From Prosopocoilus inquinatus (taxonomy: Eukaryota; Arthropoda; Insecta; Coleoptera; Lucanidae): a DNA stretch of 64,000 nucleotides. Positions within the stretch are counted from its first letter, which is position 1; each line of letters starts with the position of its first letter. Location of the stretch: positions 2,965,001 to 3,029,000 of the forward strand of contig JAYKNF010000014.1 of NCBI GenBank assembly GCA_036172665.1, given 5' to 3'. Below, piece by piece: positions 52,552 to 64,000 of this stretch. The notes beneath the pieces are model-generated. The model was not told where the DNA came from, did no database searches, and saw nothing but the letters and a program-made list of their open reading frames with translations. The position numbers and the translations under genes are program-made.

Positions 52552-55500
52552 TGTTGTTTCGTTTAAAACTATTTCCAGCTTCTGCTGCGTCCGAAAACTT
52601 CGTATCTCACATCTAAGTTACTGGAGTCCGTCCAAACGTCAAATAATTTGATAGATGAGTAAGGATCGATTAGATACATCACAGGAATAACGATAATATG
52701 TGTTGTTTCGTTTAAAACTATTTCCAGCTGCTGCTGCGTCCGAAAACGTCGTATCTCACATCAGAGCTACTGGAGTCCATCGAAACGCCAAATAACATGA
52801 TAGATGAGTAAGGATCGATTAGATACATCACAGGAACAACGCTAATGCGTGTTGTTTCGTTTAAAACTATTTCCAGCTTCTGCTGCGTCCGAAAACGTCG
52901 TATCTCACATCAGAGCTACTGGAGTCCATCGAAACGCCAAATAACATGATATATGAGTAAGGATCGATTAGATACAGCACAGGAACAACGCTAATACGTG
53001 TTGTTTCGTTCAAAACTATTTAAAGCTTCTGCTGCGTCCGATAACTTTGTATCTCACATCAGAGTTACTGGAGTCCGTCCAAACGTCAAATAACATGATA
53101 GATGAGTAAGGATCGATTAGATACATCACAGGAACAACGCTAATATGTGTTGTTTCGTTTAAAACTATTTCCAGCTGCTGCTGCGTCCGAAAACGTCGTA
53201 TATCACATCAGAGTTACTGGAGTCCATCGAAATGTCAAATAACATGATAGATAAGTAAGGATCGATTAGATACTACACAGGAACAACGCTAATGCGTGTT
53301 GTTTCGTTTAAAACTATTTCTAGCTTCAGCTGCGTCCGAGAACTTCGTATCTCACATCTAAGTTACTGGAGTACATCGAAACGCCAAATAACATGATAGA
53401 TGAGTAAGGATCGATTAGATACAGCACAGGAACAACGCTAATACGTGTTATTTCGTTTAAAACTATTTCCAGCTCCTGCTGCGTCCAAAAACTTTGTATC
53501 TCACATCAGACTTACTGGAGTCCGTCCAAACGTCAATTAACATGATAGTTAAGTAAGGATCGATTAGATACATTACAGGAACAACGCTAATATGTGTTGT
53601 TTCGTTTAAAACTATTTCTAGCTTCAGCTGGGTCCGAGAACTTCGTATCTCACATCTAAGTTACTGGAGTCCATCAAGACGCCAAATAACATGATAGATG
53701 AGTAAGGATCGATTAGATACATCACAGGAACAACGCTAATACGTGTTGTTTCGTTCAAAACTATTTCCAGCTTCTGCTGCGTCCGAAATCTTTGTATCTC
53801 ACATCAGAGTTACTGGAGTCCATCCAAACGTCAAATAACATGATAGATGAGTAAGGATCGATTAGATACTACACAGGAACAACGCTAATGCGTGTTGTTT
53901 CGTTTAAAACTATTTCCAGCTGCCGCTGCGTCCGAAAACGTCGTATCTCACATCAGAGTTACTGGAGTCCATCGAAATGTCAAATAACATGATAGATAAG
54001 TAAGGATCGATTAGATACAGCACAGGAACAACGCTAATGCGTGTTGTTTCGTTTAAAACTATTTCTAGCTTCAGCTGGGTCCGAGAACTTCGTATCTCAC
54101 ATCTAAGTTACTGGAGTCCATCAAGACGCCAAATAACATGATAGATGAGTAGGGATCGATTAGATACATCACAGGAACAACGCTAACGCGTGTTGTTTCG
54201 TTTAAAACTATTTCCAGCTTCTGCTGCGTCCGAGAACTTCGTATCTCACGTCAGGGTTACTGGAGTCCATCCAAAAGTCAAATAACATGATAGATAAGTA
54301 AGGATCGATTAGATACATCACAGGAACAACGCTAATGCGTGTTGTTTCGTTTAAAAGTATTTCTAGCTTCAGCTGCGTCCGAGAACTTCGTATCTCACAT
54401 CTAAGTTACTGGAGTCCATCGAAACGTCAAATAACATGATAGATGAGTAAGGATCGATTAGATACATCACAGGAACAACGCTAACGCGTGTTGTTTCGTT
54501 TAAAACTATTTCCAGCTTCTGCTGCGTCCGAGAACTTCGTATCTCACGTCAGGGTTACTGGAGTCCATCCAAAAGTCAAATAATATGATAGATAAGTAAG
54601 GATCGATTAGATACATCACAGGAACAACGCTAATGCGTGTTGTTTCGTTTAAAACTATTTCTAGCTTCAGCTGCGTCCGAGAACTTCGTATCTCACATCT
54701 AAGTTACTGGAGTCCATCGAAACGTCAAATAACATGATAGATAAGTAAGGATCGATTAGATACAGCACAGGAACAACGCTAATACGTGTTGTTTCGTTTA
54801 AAACTATTTCCAGCTCCTGCTGCGTCCCAAAACATTCTACCTCACATCAGACTTACTGGAGTCCATCCAAACGTCAAATAACATGTTAGATAAGTAAGGA
54901 TCGTTTAGATACATCACAGGAACAACGCTAATACGTGTTGTTTCGTTCAAAACTATTTCCAGCTTCTGCTGCGTCCGAAATCTTTGTGTCTCTCATCAGA
55001 GTTACTGGAGTCCATCCAAACGTCAAATAACATGATAGATGAGTAAGGAAGATTAGATACATCACAGGAACAACGCTAATACATGTTGTTTCGTTTAAAA
55101 CTGTTTCCAGCTTCTGCTGCGTCCGAAAACTTCGTATCTCACATCAGAGTTACTGGAGTCCATCGAAACGTCAAATAACATGATAGATAAGTAAGTATCG
55201 ATTAGATACAGCACAGGAACAACGCTAATACGTGTTGTTTCGTTTAAAACTATTTCCAGCTCCTGCTGCGTCAAAAAACTTTGTATCTCACATCAGACTT
55301 ACTGGAGTCCATCCAAACGTCAAATAACATGTTAGATAAGTAAGTATCGTTTAGATACATCACAGGAACAACGCTAATGCGTGTTGTTTCGTTTAAAACT
55401 ATTTCCAGCTTCTGCTGCATCCTAGAACTTCGTATCTCACGTCAGGGTTACTGGAGTCCATCCAAACGTCAAATAACATGATAGATGAGTAAGGATCGAT

Positions 55501-57204
55501 TAGATACATCACAGGAACAACGCTAATACGTGTTGTTTCGTTTAAAACTATTTCCAGCTTCTGCTGCGTCCGAAAATTTCGTATCTCACATTAGAGATAC
55601 TGGAGTCCATCGAAACGTCAAATAATATGATAGATGAGTAAGGATCGATTAGATACATCACAGGAACAACGCTAATGCGTGTTGTTTCGTTTAAAACTAT
55701 TTCCAGCTTCTGCTGCGTCCGAGAACTTCGTATCTCACGTCAGGGTTACTGGAGTCCATCCAAACGTCAAATAACATGTTAGATAAGTAAGGATCGTTTA
55801 GATACATCACAGGAACAACGCTAATGCGTGTTGTTTCGTTTAAAACTATTTCTAGCTTCAGCTGCGTACGAGAACTTCGTATCTCACATCTAAGTTACTG
55901 GAGTCCATCGTAACGCCAAATAACATGATAGATGAGTAAGGATCGATTAGATACAGCACAGGAACAACGCTAATACGTGTTGTTTCGTTTAAAACTATTT
56001 CCAGCTTCGGCTGCGTCCGAGAACTTCGTATCTCAAGTCAGGGTTACTGGAGTCCATCCAAACGTCAAATAACATGATAGATAAGTAAGGATCGATTAGA
56101 TACATCACAGGAACAACGCTAATGCATGTTGTTTCGTTTAAAACTATTTCTAGCTTCAGCTGCGTACGAGAACTTCGTATCTCACATCTAAGTTACTGGA
56201 GTCCATCGTAACGCCAAATAACATGATAGATGAGTAAGGATCGATTAGATACATCACAGGAACAACGCTAATGCGTGTTGTTTCGTTTAAAACTATTTCC
56301 AGCTTCGGCTGCGTCCGAGAACTTCGTATCTCAAGTCAGGGTTACTGGAGTCCATCCAAACGTCAAATAACATGATAGATAAGTAAGGATCGATTAGATA
56401 CATCACAGGAACAACGCTAATGCATGTTGTTTCGTTTAAAACTATTTCCAGCTCCTGCTGCGTCCAAAAACTTTGTATCTCACATCAGAGTTACTGGAGT
56501 CCATCCAAACGTCAAATAACATGATAGATGAGTAAGGATCGATTAGATACATCACAGGAACAACGCTAATACGTGTTGTTTCGTTTAAAACTATTTCCAG
56601 CTTCTGCTGCGTCCGAAAACTTCGTATCTCACATCAGAGTTACTGGAGTCCATCGAAACGTCAAATAACATGATAGATGAGTAAGGATCGATTAGATATA
56701 TCACAGGAACAACGCCAATACGTGTTGCTTCGTTTAAAACTATTTCCAGCTTCTGCTGCGTCCGAAAACGTCGTATCTCACATTAGAGTTACTGGAATCC
56801 ATCGAAACGTCAAATAACATAGTAGCTAAGTAAGGATCGATTAGATACATCACAGGAACAACGCTAATGCGTGTTGTTTCGTTTAAAACTATTTCCAGCT
56901 TCTGCTTCGTCCGAAAATTTCGTATCTCACATTAGAGTTACTGGAGTCGATCGAAACGTCAAATAACATAGTAGCTAAGTAAGGATCGATTAGATATATC
57001 ACAGGAACAACGCCAATACGTGTTGCTTCGTTTAAAACTATTTCCAGCTTCTGCTGCGTCCGAGATCTTCGTATCTCACGTCAGGGTTACTGGAGTACAT
57101 CCAAACGTCAAATAACATGATAGATAAGTAAGGATCGATTAGATACATCACAGGAACAACGCTAATATGTGTTGTTTCGTTTAAAACTATTTCCAGCTTC
57201 TGCT

Positions 57205-58794
57205 GCGTCCGAAATCTTTGTATCTCTCATCCTAGTTACTGGAGTCCATCCAAACGTCAAATAACATGATAGATGAGTAAGGATCGATTAGATACATTAC
57301 AGGAACAACGCTAATATGTGTTGTTTCGTTTAAAACTATTTCCAGCTGCTGCTGCGTCCGAAAACGTCGTATCTCACATCAGAGTTACTGGAGTCCATCC
57401 AAACGTCAAATAACATGATAGATGAGTAAGGATCGATTAGATACATTACAGGAACAACGCTAATACGTGTTGTTTCGTTTAAAACTATTTCCAGCTTCTG
57501 CTGCGTCCAAAAACTTTGTATCTCACATCAGACTTACTGGAGTCCATCCAAACGTCAAATAACATGTTAGATAAGTAAGGATCGTTTAGATACATCACAG
57601 GAACAACGCTAATACGTGTTGTTTCGTTCAAAACTATTTCCAGCTTCTACTGCGTCCGAGAACTTTGTATCTCCCATCAGAGTTACTGGAGTCCGTCCAA
57701 ACGTCAAATAACATGATAGATGAGTAAGGATCGATTAGATACATCACAGGAACAACGCTAATACGTGTTGTTTCGTTTAAAACTATTTCCAGCTTCTGCT
57801 GCGTCCGAGATCTTCGTATCTCACGTCAGGGTTACTGGAGTACATCCAAACGTCAAATAACATGATAGATAAGTAAGGATCGATTAGATACATCACAGGA
57901 ACAACGCTAATGCGTGTTGTTTCGTTTAAAACTATTTCTAGCTTCAGCTGCGTCCGAGAACTTCGTATCTCACATCTAAGTTACTGGAGTCCATCGTAAC
58001 ACCAAATAACATGATAGATGAATAAGGATCGATTAGATACATCACAGGAACAACGCTAATGCGTGTTGTTTCGTTTAAAACTATTTCCAGCTTCTGCTGC
58101 GTCCGAAAACGTCGTATCTCACATCAGAGTTACTGGAGCCCATCGAAACGTCAAATAACATGATAGATAAGTAAGGATCGATTAGATACAGCACAGGAAC
58201 AACGCTTAAACGTGTTGTTTCGTTTAAAACTATTTCCAGCTTCTGCTGCGTCCGAAAACGTCGTATCTCACATCAGAGTTACTGGAGCCCATCGAAACGT
58301 CAAATAACATGGTAGATAAGTAAGGATCGATTAGATACAGCACAGGAACAACGCTAAAACGTGTTGTTTCGTTTACAACTATTTCCAGCTCCTGCTGCGT
58401 CCGAAAACTTCGTATCTCACATCTAAGTTACTGGAGTCCATCGAAACGCCAAATAACATGATAGATGAGTAAGGATCGATTAGATACTTCACAGGAACAA
58501 CGCTAATGCGTGTTGTTTCGTTTAAAACTATTTCCAGCTTCTGCTGCGTCCGAGAACTTCGTATCTCACGTCAGGGTTACTGGAGTCCTTCCAAACGTCA
58601 AATAACATAGTAGCTAAGTAAGGATCGATTAGATACAGCACAGGGACAACGCTAAAACGTGTTGTTTCGTTTACAACTATTTCCAGCTCCTGCTGCGTCC
58701 GAAAACTTCGTATCTCACATCAGAGTTACTGGAGCCCATCGAAACGTCAAATAACATGATAGATAAGTAAGGATCGATTAGATACAGCACAGGA
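57205..58794 (-). repeat. Block repeated at 62411-64000 (offset 5206)
   Basis: About 10.7 units recur at the right end of the window with the same order and rare variants: CATCCTAGTTACTGG (57229 and 62435), CTCCCATCAG (57671 and 62877), GAGATCTTCG, ACACCAAATAAC, CGCTTAAACG and CGCTAAAACG. The offset of 5206 is 35 units minus 9 bp, explained by the 9 bp deletion at about 59990. The match runs off the right edge, so the full duplicated block is longer than seen. Confidence 0.83.
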
Positions 58795-59520
58795 ACAACG
58801 CTAAAACGTGTTGTTTCGTTTACAACTATTTCCAGCTCCTGCTGCTTACGAAAACTTCGTATCTCACATCTAAGTTACTGGAGTCCATCGAAACGCCAAA
58901 TAACATGATAGATGAGTAAGGATCGATTAGATACTTCACAGGAACAACGCTAATGCGTGTTGTTTCGTTTAAAACTATTTCCAGCTCCTGCTGCGTCCAA
59001 AAACTTTGTATCTCACATCAGACTTACTGGAGTCCATCCAAACGTCAAATAACATGTTAGATAAGTAAGGATCGTTTAGATACATCACAGGAACAACGCT
59101 AATACGTGTTGTTTCGTTCAAAACTATTTCCAGCTTCTACTGCGTCCGAGAACTTTGTATCTCCCATCAGAGTTACTGGAGTCCGTCCAAACGTCAAATA
59201 ACATGATAGATGAGTAAGGATCGATTAGATACATCACAGGAACAACGCTAATACGTGTTGTTTCGTTTAAAACTATTTCCAGCTTCTGCTGCGTCCGAGA
59301 ACTTCGTATCTCACGTCAGGGTTACTGGAGTACATCCAAACGTCAAATAACATGATAGATAAGTAAGGATCGATTAGATACATCACAGGAACAACGCTAA
59401 TGCGTGTTGTTTCGTTTAAAACTATTTCTAGCTTCAGCTGCGCCCGAGAACTTCGTATCTCAAATCTAAGCTACTGGAGTCCATCGTAACACCAAATAAC
59501 ATGATAGATGAGTAAGGATC
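57630..59520 (-). repeat. 10-unit (1490 bp) higher-order repeat
   Basis: The CTCCCATCAG unit and its neighbours occur at 57671 and at 59161, exactly 10 units apart. The following units (TACTGGAGTACATCC, then ACACCAAATAAC) also match. A third occurrence at 62877 belongs to the 5206 bp duplication. Confidence 0.78.
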
Positions 59521-62265
59521 GATTAGATACATCACAGGAACAACGCTAATGCGTGTTGTTTCGTTTAAAACTATTTCCAGCTTCTGCTGCGTCCGAGAAC
59601 TTCGTATCTCACGTCAGGGTTACTGGAGTCCATCCAAACGTCAAATAACATGATAGATAAGTAAGGATCAATTAGATACAGCACAGGAACAACGCTAATA
59701 CGTGTTGTTTCGTTTAAAACTATTTCCAGCTCCTGCTGCTTCCAAAAACTTTGTATCTCACATCAGACTTACTGGAGTCCATCCAAACTTTAAATTACAT
59801 GTTAGATAAGTAAGGATCGATTAAATACATCACAGGAACGACGCTAATACGTGTTGTTTCGTTTAAAACTATTTCCAGCTTCTGCTGCGTCCGAAAACGT
59901 CGTATCTCACATCAGACTTACTGGAGTCCATCGAAACGTCAAATAACATGATAGATGAGTAAGGATCGATTAGATATATCACAGGAATGCGTGTTGTTTC
60001 GTTTAAAACTATTTCCATCTTCTGCTGCGTCCGAAAACGGCGTATCCCACATCAGAGCTACTGGAGTCCATCGAAACGCCAAATAACATGATAGATGAGT
60101 AAGGATCGATTAGATATATCACAGGAACAACGCTAATATGTGTTGTTTCGTTTAAAACTATTTCCAGCTGCTGCTGCGTCGGAAAATTTCGTATCTCACG
60201 TTAGAGTTACTGGAGTCCATCGAAACGTCAAATAACATAGTAGCTAAGTAAGGATCGATTAGATACATCACAGGAACAACGCTAATAGGTGTTGTTTCGT
60301 TCAAAACTATTTCCAGCTTCTGCTGCGTCCAAAAACTTTGTATCTCACATCAGAGTTACTGGAGTCCATCCAAACGTCAAATAACATGATAGATGAGTAA
60401 GGATCGATTAGATATATCACAGGAACAACGCCAATACGTGTTGCTTCGTTTAAAACTATTTCCAGCTTCTGCTGCGTCCGAAAACGTCGTATCTCACATT
60501 AGAGTTACTGGAATCCATCGAAACGTCAAATAACATAGTAGCTAAGTAAGGATCGATTAGATACATCACAGGAACAACGCTAATGCGTGTTGTTTCGTTT
60601 AAAACTATTTCCAGCTTCTGCTTCGTCCGAAAATTTCGTATCTCACATTAGAGTTACTGGAGTCGATCGAAACGTCAAATAACATAGTAGCTAAGTAAGG
60701 ATCGATTAGATATATCACAGGAACAACGCCAATACGTGTTGCTTCGTTTAAAACTATTTCCAGCTTCTGCTGCGTCCGAAAATTTCGTATCTCACATTAG
60801 AGTTACTGGAGTCGATCGAAACGTCAAATAACATAGTAGCTAAGTAAGGATCGATTAGATATATCACAGGAACAACGCCAATACATGTTGCTTCGTTTAA
60901 AACTATTTCCAGCTTCTGCTGCGTCCGATAACCTTGTATCTCACATTAGAGTTACTGGAGTCTGTCCAAACGTCAAATAACATGATAGATGAGTAAGGAT
61001 CGATTAGATACATTACAGGAACAACGCTAATATGTGTTGTTTCGTTTAAAACTATTTCCAGCTGCTGCTGCGTCCGAAAACGTCGTATCTCACATCAGAG
61101 TTACTGGAGTCCATCGAAATGTCAAATAACATGATAGATAAGTAAGGATCGATTAGATACAGCACAGGAACAACGCTAATACGTGTTGTTTCGTTTAAAA
61201 CTATTTCCAGCTCCTGCTGCGTCCAAAAACTTTGTATCTCACATCAGAGTTACTGGAGTCCATCCAAACGTCAAATAACATGATAGATGAGTAAGGATCG
61301 ATTAGATACATCACCGGAACAACGCTAATACGTGTTGTTTCGTTTAAAACTATTTCCAGCTTCTGCTGCGTCCGAAAACTTCGTATCTCACATCAGAGTT
61401 ACTGGAGTCCATCGAAATGTCAAATAACATGATAGATAAGTAAGTATCGATTAGATACAGCACAAGAACAACGCTAATACGTGTTGTTTCGTTTAAAACT
61501 ATTTCCAGCTTCTGCTGCGTCCGAAAACTTCGTATCTCACATCAGAGTTACTGGAGTTCATCCAAACGTCAAATAGCATGACAGATAAGTAAGGATCGAT
61601 TAGATATAGCACAGGAACAACGCTAATACGTGTTGTTTCGTTTAAAACTATTTCCAGCTCCTGCTGCGTCCAAAAACTTTGTATCTCACATCAGAGTTAC
61701 TGGAGTCCATCCAAACGTCAAATAACATGATAGATGAGTAAGGATCGATTAGATACATCACAGGAACAACGCTAATACGTGTTGTTTCGTTTAAAACTAT
61801 TTCCAGCTTCTGCTGCGTCCGAAAACTTCGTATCTCACATCAGAGTTACTGGAGTTCATCCAAACGTCAAATAGCATGACAGATGAGTAAGGATCGATTA
61901 GATACATCACAGGAACAACGCTAATACGTGTTGTTTCGTTCAAAACTATTTCCAGCTTCTGCTGCGTCCGATAACTTTGTATCTCACATCAGAGTTACTG
62001 GAGTCTGTCCAAACGTCAAATAACATGATAGATGAGTAAGGATCGATTAGATACATTACAGGAACAACGCTAATATGTGTTGTTTCGTTTAAAACTATTT
62101 CCAGCTCCTGCTGCGTCCCAAAACTTTGTATCTCATATCAGACACACTGGAGTCCATCCAAACGTCAAATAACATGTTAGATAAGTAAGGATCGTTTAGA
62201 TACATCACAGAAACAACGCTAATACGTGTTGTTTCGTTTAAAACTATTTCCAGCTCCTGCTGCGT

Positions 62266-62455
62266 CCAAAAACTTTGTATCTCACATCAGACTTACTGGA
62301 GTGTATCCAAACGTTAAATAACATGTTAGATAAGGAAGGATCGTTTAGATACATCACAGGAACAACGCTAATAGGTGTTGTTTCGTTCAAAACTATTTCC
62401 AGCTTCTGCTGCGTCCGAAATCTTTGTATCTCTCATCCTAGTTACTGGAGTCCAT
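62266..62455 (-). repeat. Reverse-oriented copy of a forward-array unit pair
   Basis: Read on the minus strand, this stretch gives AACTAGGATGAGAGATAC, then CACCTATTAGCG, then AACGTTTGGATACACTCC and AGTAAGTCTGATGTG. That is the same rare order found in the central forward array at about 12650-12832 and 13545-13730. Elsewhere the reverse array lacks the GTGTATCC variant. The simplest reading is exchange between arrays of opposite orientation, or descent from one array before inversion. Confidence 0.75.
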
Positions 62456-64000
62456 CCAAACGTCAAATAACATGATAGATGAGTAAGGATCGATTAGATA
62501 CATTACAGGAACAACGCTAATATGTGTTGTTTCGTTTAAAACTATTTCCAGCTGCTGCTGCGTCCGAAAACGTCGTATCTCACATCAGAGTTACTGGAGT
62601 CCATCCAAACGTCAAATAACATGATAGATGAGTAAGGATCGATTAGATACATTACAGGAACAACGCTAATACGTGTTGTTTCGTTTAAAACTATTTCCAG
62701 CTCCTGCTGCGTCCAAAAACTTTGTATCTCACATCAGACTTACTGGAGTCCATCCAAACGTCAAATAACATGTTAGATAAGTAAGGATCGTTTAGATACA
62801 TCACAGGAACAACGCTAATACGTGTTGTTTCGTTCAAAACTATTTCCAGCTTCTACTGCGTCCGAGAACTTTGTATCTCCCATCAGAGTTACTGGAGTCC
62901 GTCCAAACGTCAAATAACATGATAGATGAGTAAGGATCGATTAGATACATCACAGGAACAACGCTAATACGTGTTGTTTCGTTTAAAACTATTTCCAGCT
63001 TCTGCTGCGTCCGAGATCTTCGTATCTCACGTCAGGGTTACTGGAGTACATCCAAACGTCAAATAACATGATGGATAAGTAAGGATCGATTAGATACATC
63101 ACAGGAACAACGCTAATGCGTGTTGTTTCGTTTAAAACTATTTCTAGCTTCAGCTGCGTCCGAGAACTTCGTATCTCACATCTAAGTTACTGGAGTCCAT
63201 CGTAACACCAAATAACATGATAGATGAATAAGGATCGATTAGATACATCACAGGAACAACGCTAATGCGTGTTGTTTCGTTTAAAACTATTTCCAGCTTC
63301 TGCTGCGTCCGAAAACGTCGTATCTCACATCAGAGTTACTGGAGCCCATCGAAACGTCAAATAACATGATAGATAAGTAAGGATCGATTAGATACAGCAC
63401 AGGAACAACGCTTAAACGTGTTGTTTCGTTTAAAACCATTTCCAGCTTCTGCTGCGTCCGAAAACGTCGTATCTCACATCAGAGTTACTGGAGCCCATCG
63501 AAACGTCAAATAACATGATAGATAAGTAAGGATCGATTAGATACAGCACAGGAACAACGCTAAAACGTGTTGTTTCGTTTACAACTATTTCCAGCTCCTG
63601 CTGCGTCCGAAAACTTCGTATCTCACATCTAAGTTACTGGAGTCCATCGAAACGCCAAATAACATGATAGATGAGTAAGGATCGATTAGATACTTCACAG
63701 GAACAACGCTAATGCGTGTTGTTTCGTTTAAAACTATTTCCAGCTTCTGCTGCGTCCGAGAACTTCGTATCTCACGTCAGGGTTACTGGAGTCCTTCCAA
63801 ACGTCAAATAACATAGTAGCTAAGTAAGGATCGATTAGATACAGCACAGGAACAACGCTAAAACGTGTTGTTTCGTTTACAACTATTTCCAGCTCCTGCT
63901 GCGTCCGAAAACTTCGTATCTCACATCAGAGTTACTGGAGCCCATCGAAACGTCAAATAACATGATAGATAAGTAAGGATCGATTAGATACATCACAGGA

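Larger units (their letters stand above)
31977..64000 (-). repeat. 149 bp satellite, long reverse array
   Basis: About 215 reverse units run to the right edge with no further orientation switch. 31977-42205 is copy B of the copy A reverse arm. From 42.2 kb the array continues with related subfamilies, including units with CATAGTAGCTAAGTAAGG, CTCACGTCAGGGTTACTGG, ACCAAATAACATG and CGGCAAATAAC. Irregular units are concentrated here: 9 bp deletions at about 43270 and 59990, a 3 bp deletion at about 48107, 4 bp insertions near 49572 and 50172, an 80 bp deletion at about 49303 and a 38 bp deletion at about 52528. No genes, tRNAs or transposons were seen. Confidence 0.96.

Noticed and set aside
1..64000. 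Telomeric simple repeats such as TTAGG or TTAGGG arrays
   Set aside because: No tandem run of any such motif was seen at either edge or at the orientation switches.
1..64000. Prokaryotic features (operons, ribosome binding sites, phage or defence genes)
   Set aside because: No coding sequence of useful length exists in any frame, and the sequence is repetitive throughout.

Overview
The whole 64 kb window is tandem satellite DNA. I find no protein-coding gene, rRNA, tRNA or recognisable transposable element in it. The basic unit is 149 bp: the unit start AAATAGTTTTAAACG and its variants fall at 1, 150, 299, 448, 597 and 746, and the same register holds almost everywhere. A representative unit is about 40% GC with 8 CpGs (observed/expected about 1.4). 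About 422 units fill everything except two ~0.5 kb islands and two small insertions. All open frames are short (about 100 codons or fewer) and are read-throughs of repeats. This points to a eukaryotic chromosome in a centromeric, pericentromeric, subtelomeric or B-chromosome-like heterochromatic block. The lack of CpG depletion fits a lineage with little germline CpG methylation, such as many invertebrates. I do not recognise the satellite family and cannot name the species.

Layout. The array changes orientation three times. 1-1641 is in the orientation I call forward (F). 1642-2142 is a GC-rich island: a ~107 bp spacer plus 18 units of a 22 bp minisatellite. 2143-12222 is reverse (R). At 12223 the array switches directly back to F, which runs to 31475. 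31476-31976 is a second copy of the island, and 31977-64000 is R again. Both islands therefore sit where F meets R, while the third switch has no spacer.

Long-range structure. 1-12222 (copy A) and 29835-42205 (copy B) are near-identical copies of one large segment (F arm, island, R arm) about 29.8 kb apart. They differ by scattered substitutions, by whole-unit gains and losses (a 446 bp loss, a 297 bp gain and a 298 bp gain in B relative to A), and by one unit-sized patch that looks like gene conversion. Both carry the same 59 bp non-satellite insertion flanked by 6 bp direct repeats, so that insertion predates the duplication. Inside each array are nested higher-order repeats of 2, 4, 6, 7, 10, 20 and 25 units. 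In F, a marker unit recurs ten times at spacings that are integer multiples of 149 bp, apart from one 2 bp deletion. Some multi-unit variants occur in both F and R, so sequence has been shared between opposite orientations. Nothing here acts as a gene network; the coherent story is the birth, inversion and amplification of a satellite array.
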